Positions 8,912-16,730 of a stretch of 64,000 bases of DNA are shown one piece after another. Numbering within the stretch: the first letter of the stretch is position 1; each line of letters opens with the position of its first letter. Source of the DNA: Lachnospiraceae bacterium (GTDB lineage Bacteria; Bacillota; Clostridia; Lachnospirales; Lachnospiraceae); contig SVEM01000002.1 of assembly GCA_015057375.1 (NCBI GenBank), forward strand, positions 1 through 64,000. Direction: 5' to 3'. The position numbers were made by a program, and so were the translations under genes. The notes beneath the pieces were generated by a model that did no database searches, had not been told where the DNA came from, and worked only from the letters and a program-made list of their open reading frames with translations.

Positions 8912-10144
8912 CTAAATATCTGCAACTAATATTTGCATTTTTAATCCTTTATCATCTTCACTTGGATTTTCGGGGATAGATTTGCATCCAAGTTTTGCCG
9001 TTATAGCAAGGCACAACGCATCAAGCATATCCTCTTTGGCTTGGCCAGATACCATTCCAAGCAACTCATCAACATTATATACGTATTTTGATAAAATATC
9101 ACGCCTTAACTTAATTCCCTCTTCAGAATGTTTGGAATATTCTAATCCATTTCCGTTGTTCAAAGCCTGAAATGCACATTCAGGATGACTTTCTAAAAGT
9201 CGGTTTTGCCACTTAGGATTTTGCAGTAAAAATTCATCAACCTGACGGATACATTTTACGATTCCAAAGCTTTGAACCGTAATCTTAGCCCCCAACTCAT
9301 CTCGCAAATTCCAAAAATCAGCTTTGGACGCCGAATATACCATTTGCCTGTATGGCACATTAAATACAGATGATTTTCTCTGTGCAACCTTCAAATATTT
9401 TCGCGCAGCCTGGTCCGGACGCTCCTTTGCCTGTTTTTCATTTTCAGGAAGTCCTATCGGAACATCTATTAGAATTGCATTTGCATTTGCATAATATTCA
9501 CAAAGTTCACTTATTTCTTCAAAAATACTGTAAGAAACTTCTTCGTTAAATAATTCTACTGCAAGCCACTTGCCATTCATCCAGTCAACACCGACAAATT
9601 GATTTTCTGTTTCGCCTATAAGAGCTCTAAATCTGCGAATAAATGAATTCTTTACCAAGGAAAAATCACAAAAATCATATTCTAATTTCGAAATAATTTT
9701 TTCTTTATCATTGCCGATTTCTTCACCCATGAAATGCAAAAACTCATAATGCAAAACCACATCATCAATTTCAAATATTAATTTTCTCTCTTCTTCAGTA
9801 AGTGACGGATTTATCCATTTATCAAATATTGCTATTTGCAGTTTTTCTTCAATCTCTAAATATTTTGGAAGTTGTGCTTTAATTGGTCTTGTAACGTCTG
9901 AAAGATATGCCTCACTTGCATCATGCAAAAGACATCCCAACTGCACACGTTCAGAATATCCGCGAGCCTTTGCTTCTTTTGCACAGTTAAGCGAATGTTG
10001 TGCTACAGAATAAAACTGCGGGAAATGTCCATTTGCACGACAAAGTAGAGATAATGCATGCGCAATATCTCTTATATCAATCTCATTTATATCCGCCTCA
10101 ATCGGATCAAAATGTTTTTTAAGATATGTTGTTATGTAACTCAT
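8912..10144 (-). CDS. HD-domain phosphohydrolase fused to a DUF429 domain
   Basis: The start is set at the ATG at 10144 because AAGGAG lies 9 bases before it; the longer frame begins with a TTG directly after the upstream stop. Residues ~1-180 form a YfbR-like HD domain: a His in S-V-A-Q-H, the H-D pair in L-L-H-D-A-S-E-A-Y and a later Asp, the pattern of 5'-deoxynucleotidases. Residues ~185-410 match DUF429, with an Asp on the first strand (V-G-V-D-W), the I-D-V-P-I-G-L motif and E-S-H-P-E. DUF429 is predicted to have an RNase H-like nuclease fold. A cytoplasmic role in nucleotide or nucleic-acid turnover is inferred. No signal peptide. Confidence 0.75.
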   Translation of the reverse strand: MSYITTYLKKHFDPIEADINEIDIRDIAHALSLLCRANGHFPQFYSVAQHSLNCAKEAKARGYSERVQLGCLLHDASEAYLSDVTRPIKAQLPKYLEIEEKLQIAIFDKWINPSLTEEERKLIFEIDDVVLHYEFLHFMGEEIGNDKEKIISKLEYDFCDFSLVKNSFIRRFRALIGETENQFVGVDWMNGKWLAVELFNEEVSYSIFEEISELCEYYANANAILIDVPIGLPENEKQAKERPDQAARKYLKVAQRKSSVFNVPYRQMVYSASKADFWNLRDELGAKITVQSFGIVKCIRQVDEFLLQNPKWQNRLLESHPECAFQALNNGNGLEYSKHSEEGIKLRRDILSKYVYNVDELLGMVSGQAKEDMLDALCLAITAKLGCKSIPENPSEDDKGLKMQILVADI

Positions 10145-10177
10145 ATTTTGATTCTCCTTAACAGTTCTTTTGATCAA

Positions 10178-10423
10178 CTAAAATTCATCATAGAAATCAT
10201 CACATTCCATACAATATAGCTCTTCGTTTACTATATGTTCATTTCCGTAATCATCAAAAAAACTTTCTGTTTCATCAAATGAATCTCTATCCCTTTTATC
10301 ATTTTCAACTCTGGATTTTCGATTACGTTCATAATTATGTCTTTCATAACCAGTATTACTGTCTCCTGACGAAAAACCAGAAATAAAAATACACACAAAA
10401 ATTATAAATATAAAAACTCCCAT
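10178..10423 (-). CDS. Small hypothetical protein with N-terminal membrane segment
   Basis: An 81-residue protein. Residues ~3-17 are strongly hydrophobic and form one membrane segment or uncleaved signal. The rest is highly charged, rich in Asp, Glu, Arg and Tyr, and ends with a Cys-x-x-Cys-like pair (C-M-E-C) near the C-terminus. AAAGGAGC lies well placed before the ATG. Its stop is followed 33 bases later by the HD-DUF429 start. I do not recognise a family. Confidence 0.55.
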   Translation of the reverse strand: MGVFIFIIFVCIFISGFSSGDSNTGYERHNYERNRKSRVENDKRDRDSFDETESFFDDYGNEHIVNEELYCMECDDFYDEF

Positions 10424-10521
10424 AGCATATGCTCCTTTCAGGTCTGATATATAATATATCTAACTAAAATAATCATCCCAAAAAACGGACTTTAAGCAAC
10501 ATATGCCAAAAATTTATGTTC

Positions 10522-11547
10522 TCACCCTCCCAACAAACTCTGGTCAAAGGCAAACAGCGCCTCATTTATCTCAAATATATTGTAATTTCCGTTACTTATA
10601 AAGTATTCGATTATGATGTCAAACTTGTTACTGTGTGACAGCGCAAAACCTGCCTTCCTCAACATGTCTTCGGTTTCATCCAGCGAAAGTTCCAAAGATA
10701 TGGCAAATGCAATGGCTGTTGGCTTGCTCGGTTTATAATGAACATCGCTACGAATTTTGGAGAATAGTTTGCGGTCAATATTGGCTTTTTTGTAGCACTC
10801 CGCATCTGTCATTCCTTTTTCGTCAATCTTGCGGAGAAGCATTTGTGAAAAACTCTCGTCAATCTGCTTGAGCTTTGCGTCGAGGTCAAACTCCGCTGTT
10901 TTCTTGCTCGCTTTTCTCGGTTTGCTTAGTTTGCTTTCGCATACGCTGGCATCCATAATTGTTGCAGATGGCAGCGGCATGCTCATACGCATACTCTCTC
11001 GCATGTAATCCGTATGCTCGTCCACATAGTTGTCGTCTATGTATTCCTCAATGTCAGCAAACAGCTTCTCGCTAATTTTATATGATGTCTTGTCAAATAT
11101 AACGATATATACTTTCATCTCATTTTCGAGAAGGAAATCACTAATAATATCAATTGCAACTTTCAGCGCCTGGTCTTTCGGATAACCGTACACACCGGCG
11201 GATATAAGCGGAAATGCAACCGTTTCGCAGTTATGGTCTTTTGCAATCTGCAGCGACACCTTATAGCAGGACTCTAATAATGCCTTTTCATTTTTGCTGC
11301 CGCCCTGCCACTGCGGACCGACCGTATGAATCACGTACTTGCAAGGCAGGTTGTATGCACCTGTGATTTTGGCACTTCCGGTTTCGCAGCCACCAAGCGT
11401 TCTGCACTCTTCAAGCAATCCTTTTCCTGCAGCGCGGTGAATACAGCCATCAACACCACCGCCACCAAGCAGGGAACAATTTGCGGCATTTACAATGGCA
11501 TCAACCGTCATTTTTGTTATATCATTTCTTACAATTTCTAATGGCAT
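10522..11547 (-). CDS. MacroD-type macrodomain protein with C-terminal HTH-like domain
   Basis: Residues 1-~170 are a macrodomain of the MacroD/YmdB class: N-A-A-N, the L-L-G-G-G-G-V-D-G loop and S-A-G-V-Y-G-Y-P. This class binds ADP-ribose and removes mono-ADP-ribose from proteins or deacetylates O-acetyl-ADP-ribose. After a low-complexity linker (~170-220), residues ~225-341 form a helical domain whose spacing resembles an XRE-type helix-turn-helix (G-M-T-D-A-E, then [14 protein letters not shown], then K-P-S). It is the last gene of a minus-strand operon led by a DUF3990 ART-like gene, so an eraser or regulator of ADP-ribosylation is the natural guess. The ribosome site (AAAAGAGTG) is weak. 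Confidence 0.85.
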   Translation of the reverse strand: MPLEIVRNDITKMTVDAIVNAANCSLLGGGGVDGCIHRAAGKGLLEECRTLGGCETGSAKITGAYNLPCKYVIHTVGPQWQGGSKNEKALLESCYKVSLQIAKDHNCETVAFPLISAGVYGYPKDQALKVAIDIISDFLLENEMKVYIVIFDKTSYKISEKLFADIEEYIDDNYVDEHTDYMRESMRMSMPLPSATIMDASVCESKLSKPRKASKKTAEFDLDAKLKQIDESFSQMLLRKIDEKGMTDAECYKKANIDRKLFSKIRSDVHYKPSKPTAIAFAISLELSLDETEDMLRKAGFALSHSNKFDIIIEYFISNGNYNIFEINEALFAFDQSLLGG

Positions 11548-11580
11548 AGTCTTTCACTCTTTTCGTGTGGGTTTTTATAA

Positions 11581-11796
11581 TTATTCTGCAAATGTTACCC
11601 CTCTTGAACGGAGGTAAATATCAATATCATTATTAATATAGTTATGACCTGTAGTATGCAACACGTCATAAAACTCACGAATATAATCAAACACTCCGTA
11701 ACGTTCAAATAATGTTGACACTTCATGTCCTTTTAAGTTTCGATGCTCCTTATAGCTCTCTAAACAAAACACCGTAAATGTCATTTCTTTTGACAT
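11581..11796 (-). CDS. DUF3791 family small protein
   Basis: A 71-residue protein; the start at 11796 has AGGAGG 8 bases upstream. It shows the DUF3791 pattern: an F-C-L-E-S-Y-K helix, then G-H-E-V-S-x-L-F-x-x-Y-G-V-F-D-Y-I, then Y-D-V-L-H-T-T-G. DUF3791 genes are often found beside DUF3990 genes, as here. Their role is not established; a partner or antitoxin role is inferred from the pairing. It starts 12 bases after the upstream small gene and is followed 33 bases later by the macrodomain gene. Confidence 0.75.
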   Translation of the reverse strand: MSKEMTFTVFCLESYKEHRNLKGHEVSTLFERYGVFDYIREFYDVLHTTGHNYINNDIDIYLRSRGVTFAE

Positions 11797-11808
11797 CCCA
11801 AACACCTC

Positions 11809-12045
11809 CTATACATCTGGGAAACGAATCTCACCATTTTCTTCTTCCTGCTCGAGCAAGGAGTATAGCATCTGTGTGCTATATTGCCATACTTTAGTTT
11901 CTTCATTTTCAAGTGACGCATAGAGTCTTGAGCGGTATAGCTTCTTTATCGCTTCCTCTTCAGGCAATCCCTGTTTGTTCACAATCATAGCAATCAAATC
12001 TGCACTGATATATGGCATCATTGCTACAAATTTTTCCTGTCCCAT
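11809..12045 (-). CDS. Small protein between the DUF3990 and DUF3791 genes
   Basis: A 78-residue, mostly helical, acidic protein with a strong ribosome site (GGGAGG). The N-terminus (F-V-A-M-M-P-Y-I-S-A-D-L-I) is followed by an E-E-E-A-I-K-K-L-Y-R-S-R-L-Y segment. I recall similar proteins next to DUF3791/DUF3990 genes but know no assigned function. The tight spacing on both sides (10 and 12 bases) shows that it belongs to the operon; an antitoxin or adaptor role is only inference. Confidence 0.65.
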   Translation of the reverse strand: MGQEKFVAMMPYISADLIAMIVNKQGLPEEEAIKKLYRSRLYASLENEETKVWQYSTQMLYSLLEQEEENGEIRFPDV

Positions 12046-12055
12046 AACAACCTCC

Positions 12056-12541
12056 CTACTTCACTTCTTTTTCTTCGATAAATTTAAGATAGCTTAATAT
12101 TTTGTCTGTGTGCAAAGTCCATTGATCATGTAATATCTCTGTTTTTAATTTCTTTACTGTATATTCTGCATCATATGCTCCGGTTTCAAATAATCGAATT
12201 GATTGATATACATTATCATCGGCAACCGGACCTATATGCATATCGGCATTATCATTTACCGGTTCCCCTTTACGATTATTTACAACAAACGTTAACCACT
12301 CTTCATCAGCAAGCTCAAATCGCTTAATACACAGCTCCTGCTCAGCTCTTCCCAAATCAAATTCATATTTAGACACATATCCTATATTCACATTTTTTCT
12401 TTTCATTTTTATCTTTGCCCATCGTTCTGCCTGTTCATATGATGTGGTTGTATAAAATCCTACTCCAAAATCCAGATATACATCCCCTTTACGAATTTCC
12501 GGAGCATCTACATTTTCCGTACTGCCATGATATAAAATCAT
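12056..12541 (-). CDS. DUF3990 protein, ADP-ribosyltransferase-like fold
   Basis: A 161-residue cytoplasmic protein. The N-terminus reads I-L-Y-H-G-S and is followed by D-F-G-V-G-F-Y-T-T-T and A-E-R-W-A. This is the His, Tyr and NAD-pocket arrangement of many ADP-ribosyltransferases (for example Arr and DarT), and as I recall DUF3990 is grouped with the ART superfamily. If active it would transfer ADP-ribose from NAD+ to a protein, nucleic acid or small molecule; the target is unknown. Its ATG overlaps the stop of the preceding gene by 4 bases (ATGA), with GGAGGG upstream. The macrodomain gene at the end of the same operon could reverse such a modification. Confidence 0.75.
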   Translation of the reverse strand: MILYHGSTENVDAPEIRKGDVYLDFGVGFYTTTSYEQAERWAKIKMKRKNVNIGYVSKYEFDLGRAEQELCIKRFELADEEWLTFVVNNRKGEPVNDNADMHIGPVADDNVYQSIRLFETGAYDAEYTVKKLKTEILHDQWTLHTDKILSYLKFIEEKEVK

Positions 12542-12837
12542 TTGAGTCCCTCCAATATTTTCTGAATAGTTTTCTGTTCTTGTCTCAACGCAGCTAACAT
12601 CTTTTCATAATGTTTCCTCTGTTCTAGTTTTTCTCTAATATCTGCGACTTTCTCTGATTCCTTACCAATATAATCATCACAGACTTTTCCATCCTGATTA
12701 CGATACTTCAAGTAATAATACTCATTTTTACGTAGTATCAAGGTTCCTTTAGGTAAACCGTCTATTCGTTTTTCATATTGCTCTATCATTTGATTGTTTC
12801 GCAGAGCCTCATTCCTTATCACAGAGTCTATTATCAT
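12538..12837 (-). CDS. Small coiled-coil protein leading the DUF3990 operon
   Basis: A 99-residue protein starting at the ATG at 12837 (GGTGAT just upstream); the longer frame would use a TTG. The middle (G-T-L-I-L-R-K-N-E-Y-Y-Y-L-K-Y-R) looks like a small beta-rich module and the C-terminal ~45 residues form a charged coiled coil. It overlaps the DUF3990 start by 4 bases, which implies translational coupling. Function unrecognised; as first gene in a toxin-like operon it could be a regulator or antitoxin. Confidence 0.65.
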   Translation of the reverse strand: MIIDSVIRNEALRNNQMIEQYEKRIDGLPKGTLILRKNEYYYLKYRNQDGKVCDDYIGKESEKVADIREKLEQRKHYEKMLAALRQEQKTIQKILEGLK

Positions 12838-12850
12838 TTTATCACCCAAT

Positions 12851-12898
12851 ATAAAAATACCACACTATAATCGGTATTTCAATTGTTTGTGTGGTATT
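12851..12898 (-). terminator. Terminator hairpin after the SurA-like gene, overlapping a possible promoter for the DUF3990 operon
   Basis: A perfect 10-bp stem (12856-12865 with 12889-12898) is followed on the minus strand by TTTTATA. It sits 21 bases after the SurA-like stop. The same segment holds a possible promoter for the next operon: TTGAAA (12877-12882), a 17-base spacer and TATTTT (12854-12859). Confidence 0.65.
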
Positions 12899-12918
12899 AT
12901 TTACATTTTGAACATTTA

Positions 12919-13608
12919 CTACTTCAAAAACTTATCCTCTATATTGCTTTTTTCATTTACTTCCTTAAATCTCTGCTTTAATACTGCTTTTTCCTTTACC
13001 TTGTCGTATTCCTTAGTCCAGGTTGTTTTGATTTTGTTTCCGTCTTCTTTGGCTATTTTGTCCAAATATTCTTCTTCAAGAGCCTTTGCATATTTTTGTA
13101 TTATGCAGCTTTTTGCCATTTGTAGCTCCCAAAATTCACTTTCTGTATCATTTAAATCGGCAGCTTCGGCAAGGTACTCAATTCCCTTTGCTTCTTCTGT
13201 CATATTCTTCTGGTCGGCTATGTATTTTTCAATCTCTTCTTCGGTGGCATAAATTCCGTTGTTGACCGCTTCAGCATATATGGCATTATATTCTTCCATA
13301 TATTTTACGGCAGCTGCCTTTGCATCTTCTTCGCTTTGCCCCTGCAGAATATACACTTCCTTTGCATCCTCGATTTCCTGTTTAGTTATTAGAATATCTC
13401 GACCAACGGAAAATATTTCGTTACCTAATACAGTATATTCGGAGCATATGCCTTCTGTTGAAATTTTATATTCTGCTGTCTCGTCTATGGTTGATTTAGT
13501 AGCAAGTAACTTGCTAAATTCAGACACAACACCGCCGTCCGTACAAAAACGAACGACAGTTAATATAGCAATCACTAATATTATGATAATGCATAATCTT
13601 TTTTTCAT
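12919..13608 (-). CDS. Membrane-anchored SurA N-domain-like protein
   Basis: The start is placed at 13608 (GGAGAG 8 bases upstream); a second ATG lies 6 bases earlier. About 230 residues. A hydrophobic N-terminal segment (residues ~5-20) acts as signal or anchor; there is no lipobox. The rest is helical and acidic. The segment L-I-T-K-Q-E-I-E-D-A, followed by G-I-Y-A-T-E-E-E-I-E-K-Y-I, resembles the N-terminal chaperone helices of SurA/PrsA-type foldases, but no parvulin isomerase domain follows. It may be an extracytoplasmic chaperone-like protein. Its 5' region holds an unusual hairpin array (13641-13897). Confidence 0.6.
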   Translation of the reverse strand: MKKRLCIIIILVIAILTVVRFCTDGGVVSEFSKLLATKSTIDETAEYKISTEGICSEYTVLGNEIFSVGRDILITKQEIEDAKEVYILQGQSEEDAKAAAVKYMEEYNAIYAEAVNNGIYATEEEIEKYIADQKNMTEEAKGIEYLAEAADLNDTESEFWELQMAKSCIIQKYAKALEEEYLDKIAKEDGNKIKTTWTKEYDKVKEKAVLKQRFKEVNEKSNIEDKFLK

Positions 13609-13640
13609 AGACATCTCTCCGTTCAATACTTTGATATTTA

Positions 13641-13897
13641 TCTTGATTTCTCTTATGTTTCCATGTCTTTCTACCCACGAGCACTCTCCTTGCTTGTTAT
13701 GGGTAGAATAATCTGGAATCATCAATGCGTCTTTCTACCCGTGAGCACTCTTTTTGCTTGCTACGGTTAGAAGAATCTTTGATTATCATGTTTCTTTTCT
13801 TACCATAAGCCATTATCTGCTTTCGATGGGAAGAATGCTTTTCATGTTTTGGGAATTCGTTCTGCCCATAGTAGCCATAAAATTTCTTATGGTAAGA
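13641..13897 (-). repeat. Array of four ~63-bp hairpin-forming tandem repeats
   Basis: Read on the minus strand, units begin at 13897, 13834, 13771 and 13707, with periods of 63, 63 and 64 bases. The first ~38 bases of each unit form a stem-loop (for example TCTACCCA with TGGGTAGA in the last unit) and the other ~25 bases are a linker. The stems of different units differ, yet base changes in one arm are often matched in the other. The array lies directly upstream of the SurA-like gene, so it may be its 5' leader. An apparent 67-codon frame across it is the repeat itself. Confidence 0.75.
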
Positions 13898-13905
13898 CAC
13901 TTACC

Positions 13906-13962
13906 CTACTTCATTACTTAATTCGTTGCAATAGTGTTTCTTCTTACATATCACCATGAAAA
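13906..13962. repeat. Dispersed 57-nt repeat, copy 1
   Basis: About 84% identical over 57 bases, without gaps, to 17482-17538. In copy 2 the shared segment contains the -35 element of a gene. Here the matching TTAAGT has no good -10 element. Confidence 0.7.
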
Positions 13963-13970
13963 TCTTTCAA

Positions 13971-14010
13971 AAGTTCACCTCATCTGCACATATGCAAATA
14001 AGGTGAACCT
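13971..14010 (-). terminator. Stem-loop with short T-run
   Basis: A long imperfect stem (GTTCACCT with AGGTGAAC at its base, plus inner pairs around GCACATATGC) is followed on the minus strand by TTTTGAAAG. There is no gene directly before it on that strand except the LRR gene, which has its own terminator at 14170-14216. It may end a short transcript or be a spare terminator. Confidence 0.45.
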
Positions 14011-14169
14011 TAGTATTACTTCTTTATAAACTTATCTCATCGACTTCATATAAATATAGGCTTATACACTGGATTATTCTTTATTACCGCATTCCCGACA
14101 ATGTTTCTTAAACAAATTAGCTAAAGACTCAATCCATTAGCTTACAATCGCCAATTAATTGTTTTCAAC
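14011..14169. other. Intergenic, no feature seen
   Basis: This AT-rich part of the 13609-14279 gap between the SurA-like and LRR genes shows no convincing reading frame, repeat or promoter. The other parts of the gap are listed as repeats and terminators. Confidence 0.5.
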
Positions 14170-14216
14170 AAAAAAAACGTTCATATACCTGCGAAATTTT
14201 ACAAGTATATGAACGC
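14170..14216 (-). terminator. Intrinsic terminator after the LRR gene
   Basis: A 14-bp stem (14178-14191 with 14202-14215, one mismatch) followed on the minus strand by eight T residues. It lies about 65 bases after the LRR stop codon. Confidence 0.9.
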
Positions 14217-14279
14217 TATTCCGTTTTTAATTAATCAAATACTTTTTCATCCACGATGGGTATATACTAAAATCAAAAA

Positions 14280-15581
14280 TCACTTCTTCCTAACTTTAAT
14301 TCTCACTGTTTTCAACTCAACTTTGGCAGACTCCGCATTAATACGATCATCATACTTCCAATACGCTGTGATTTTAAGTTTTTTATCCTTATATTTTTTA
14401 AGATTAAGTTTCTTAAATTTAAATACACCTTTTTTGTTTGCCTTTGTAGTAACGATTTTCTTTCCCTTAGCCGTTCTCAATACTACTGTAGCTTTCTTTT
14501 CTGTTACTCCCATAATATTTTTTGTAGTGATTTTTATCTTCTTAACCTTGTAAACTTTTAATTTTTTTTCTAAATCCTGAAGCAAAACACTATTTTTTAC
14601 CCACCATTTTTCTTCCAGTGCGTGATCCGGTAAATTCTTTTTAAATTCAACCTCGCTAATTTTGTTGTGGAAAAACCATGTATATTCAAGACTTATATCT
14701 GTTAGCAGTTTTAGGGATGGAAGTGTCGTAAGTTCATTATTTGACGAGTCAAAATAAAACAACTTTGATAATTTTTCCACACCATTCAGACTCACCAATT
14801 TATTGTTTGAAACATCTAAACTATCCAACTCTACTAAATTTTCCAGTTGAGTTACGCCCATCAATTCATTATCTGATACATCCAAAGATTTTAATCCCGT
14901 CAAGTGTTCAATTCCTGATAAAGTCGTCAATAAATTATTATCTGCGGATAATGATTCAAGCTTTGTTAAACCTTTAATAGATTCTAAATTAGTTAGGTCG
15001 TTATTTGAGATTCCTAAACCGGTTAGTCCTGTCAAATTAGCTACAATCTGTTTTACCTCGTTGTCTGTCAGCCCACAATTGCTAATATTTAAACTTTTTA
15101 GGTTAATTAAATTAGCAACTGTACTCCAATCCTCAATTTTATTTCCTGCAACCGACAACACTGATAATTTTGGCAAATCCTTAATCTCATTTATCTTCTT
15201 TAATTTTCCGTTCTCAATTCTTATAGTTTCTAATTTTGTCAGTTTTTCAATCCCTTCAAGGCTTGATAGGTCATTGTCGTCATATATTGCTAAACTAATC
15301 AAATTTGCAAAATTTTCAATTCCTTTTAACGACTCAACTTTACATTTTTCGAAACCCTGAACAGAAATAACGCGTATTTTTGCGGCTTCATTTTTAGTAA
15401 AGGTCTCGTCACTTCCTTTATCCAGTGTCCTTAATATAGCTTGATACAAAGTCTTATCAGGTATTCCCGTCTCATCATTTGGAATAACCTCACTCTTAGC
15501 CGTAACAACACTCACTGAAAATAATATCAACAACAGACATGTAACTATTGAAAATAATGCTACTCTTTTCATACTTTTCAT
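14280..15581 (-). CDS. Secreted internalin-type leucine-rich-repeat protein
   Basis: 433 residues. AAGGAGG lies 8 bases before the ATG. A signal peptide (residues ~5-28, ending V-V-T-A-K) is followed by about ten ~22-residue leucine-rich repeats of the L-x-x-L-x-x-L-x-V-S-x-N-x-L type (residues ~70-310), the fold used for protein or glycan binding. A final ~85-residue Lys-rich beta domain resembles the terminal Ig/Fn3-like modules of other exported proteins in this window and may bind the cell envelope. The ligand is unknown. It is flanked by other exported proteins of unknown role. Confidence 0.8.
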   Translation of the reverse strand: MKSMKRVALFSIVTCLLLILFSVSVVTAKSEVIPNDETGIPDKTLYQAILRTLDKGSDETFTKNEAAKIRVISVQGFEKCKVESLKGIENFANLISLAIYDDNDLSSLEGIEKLTKLETIRIENGKLKKINEIKDLPKLSVLSVAGNKIEDWSTVANLINLKSLNISNCGLTDNEVKQIVANLTGLTGLGISNNDLTNLESIKGLTKLESLSADNNLLTTLSGIEHLTGLKSLDVSDNELMGVTQLENLVELDSLDVSNNKLVSLNGVEKLSKLFYFDSSNNELTTLPSLKLLTDISLEYTWFFHNKISEVEFKKNLPDHALEEKWWVKNSVLLQDLEKKLKVYKVKKIKITTKNIMGVTEKKATVVLRTAKGKKIVTTKANKKGVFKFKKLNLKKYKDKKLKITAYWKYDDRINAESAKVELKTVRIKVRKK

Positions 15582-15650
15582 TCCAAATACCTCCTTATTC
15601 CGATCTACTTTTTAATTCGTCACAAAGAAGCATTTTCTTGCATACATTTA

Positions 15651-16655
15651 CTAAAAATTATTTATTAAATATGGTTTTGGTGCATCTGTAAAATCAAACT
15701 TCTTGTCTTCTGTTGAAGTAACAATAATTGTTTTATCACTCTTTACTCCAAGCACATAATCATATGCAGCTTCAACAAATATTATGTCTTTCCATAAAGA
15801 TGCTTCACTCTGTCCGTAATCTAAATGATATGCAAGCTCAACAGTATTATCCTTACATAATCCTACAGTAGTTTGAGGCACGGCAGATATTTGTATAATA
15901 TCCTTCCAGTCTTGCACATAACACTCTTTTTCATAGCCGTTCGTAAGTACAGTTCCGTCTGATTTAAGACCAAAGAAAAAATGACCGCATTCTATATCTA
16001 TAATATCCTTCCACTCTGAAAAATCTTCCTCTGTATATGTATGTGCCACAATAGTTCCGTCATTTTTCAAACCAATGACACCCTCGTTATAAGCTTTGTA
16101 TTTTACTATATCTTTCCATGTTTCTATTATATCTATATCCTCTTTAATCCAATTCACGCCATTGATAACGGTGGTGCCATCTTTTTTATTACATATATAC
16201 CATTCAGGATATTTCATATGAATATTATCAATGGCATCAAGTTCAAGCATCTCTTTTTGCAGATTATAAACATGTGCAACAGCATTTCCACCAAGTTCAA
16301 AATCAGACACAATTTCTTCCCAATCAGGTAAGTATTCAAGCCTACATTTATTTAACACATCAAAAAACATTAGCTCCCCATCACTATTTAATGCTGCAAG
16401 CTCATTTTCTCCACCGGATATCTGTACTATAGAATCAAATCCGGAAATGTATTCTCCCGAACCATCGTCATATGCAATATATACTTTACTGTCCTCTGTA
16501 ATGTATGCGATATATTTGCTTTCACATACAATACTACTCTCAGGCACAGTATCTAATCCACTTGGTGGCTGATTTTCTTTTGTACAACTACATAAAACAA
16601 ACAACATTACGCATAATATAGACATTGAGTAATTCTTAACGGTTTTCATGTGCAT
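15651..16655 (-). CDS. Lipoprotein with RCC1-like repeats
   Basis: 334 residues. The signal peptide ends in L-C-S-C with Cys as the likely lipidated residue, so the protein is expected on the outer face of the membrane. The rest contains repeated blades ending in W-K-D-I-I or similar, with G-L-K-N-D-G-T-I-V / G-L-K-S-D-G-T-V-L motifs typical of RCC1 beta-propeller repeats, which usually bind proteins. AAGGAG lies upstream; either of two ATGs (16655 or 16649) may be used. It is in line with the LRR gene (69-nt gap) and the Ig-like gene (75-nt gap), perhaps one unit. Confidence 0.75.
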   Translation of the reverse strand: MHMKTVKNYSMSILCVMLFVLCSCTKENQPPSGLDTVPESSIVCESKYIAYITEDSKVYIAYDDGSGEYISGFDSIVQISGGENELAALNSDGELMFFDVLNKCRLEYLPDWEEIVSDFELGGNAVAHVYNLQKEMLELDAIDNIHMKYPEWYICNKKDGTTVINGVNWIKEDIDIIETWKDIVKYKAYNEGVIGLKNDGTIVAHTYTEEDFSEWKDIIDIECGHFFFGLKSDGTVLTNGYEKECYVQDWKDIIQISAVPQTTVGLCKDNTVELAYHLDYGQSEASLWKDIIFVEAAYDYVLGVKSDKTIIVTSTEDKKFDFTDAPKPYLINNF

Positions 16656-16730
16656 TGCCTCTCCTTAAAAGAATTTTTATAGTTCTTATTGTGCTATGCA
16701 CGTAACTTAGAAAAGCTTTATTATTTATCT

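Noticed and set aside
7803..12898. Integrated prophage or transposon
   Set aside because: Although the content is accessory, no integrase, transposase, tRNA target or flanking direct repeat was seen.
13697..13900. 67-codon minus-strand reading frame
   Set aside because: It is the translation of the 63-bp hairpin repeats; the repeated peptide pattern follows the DNA repeat and there is no ribosome site.
14209..14553. 114-codon plus-strand reading frame
   Set aside because: Antisense to the LRR gene C-terminus and its terminator; Phe/Leu-rich composition typical of the reverse of Lys-rich coding sequence.
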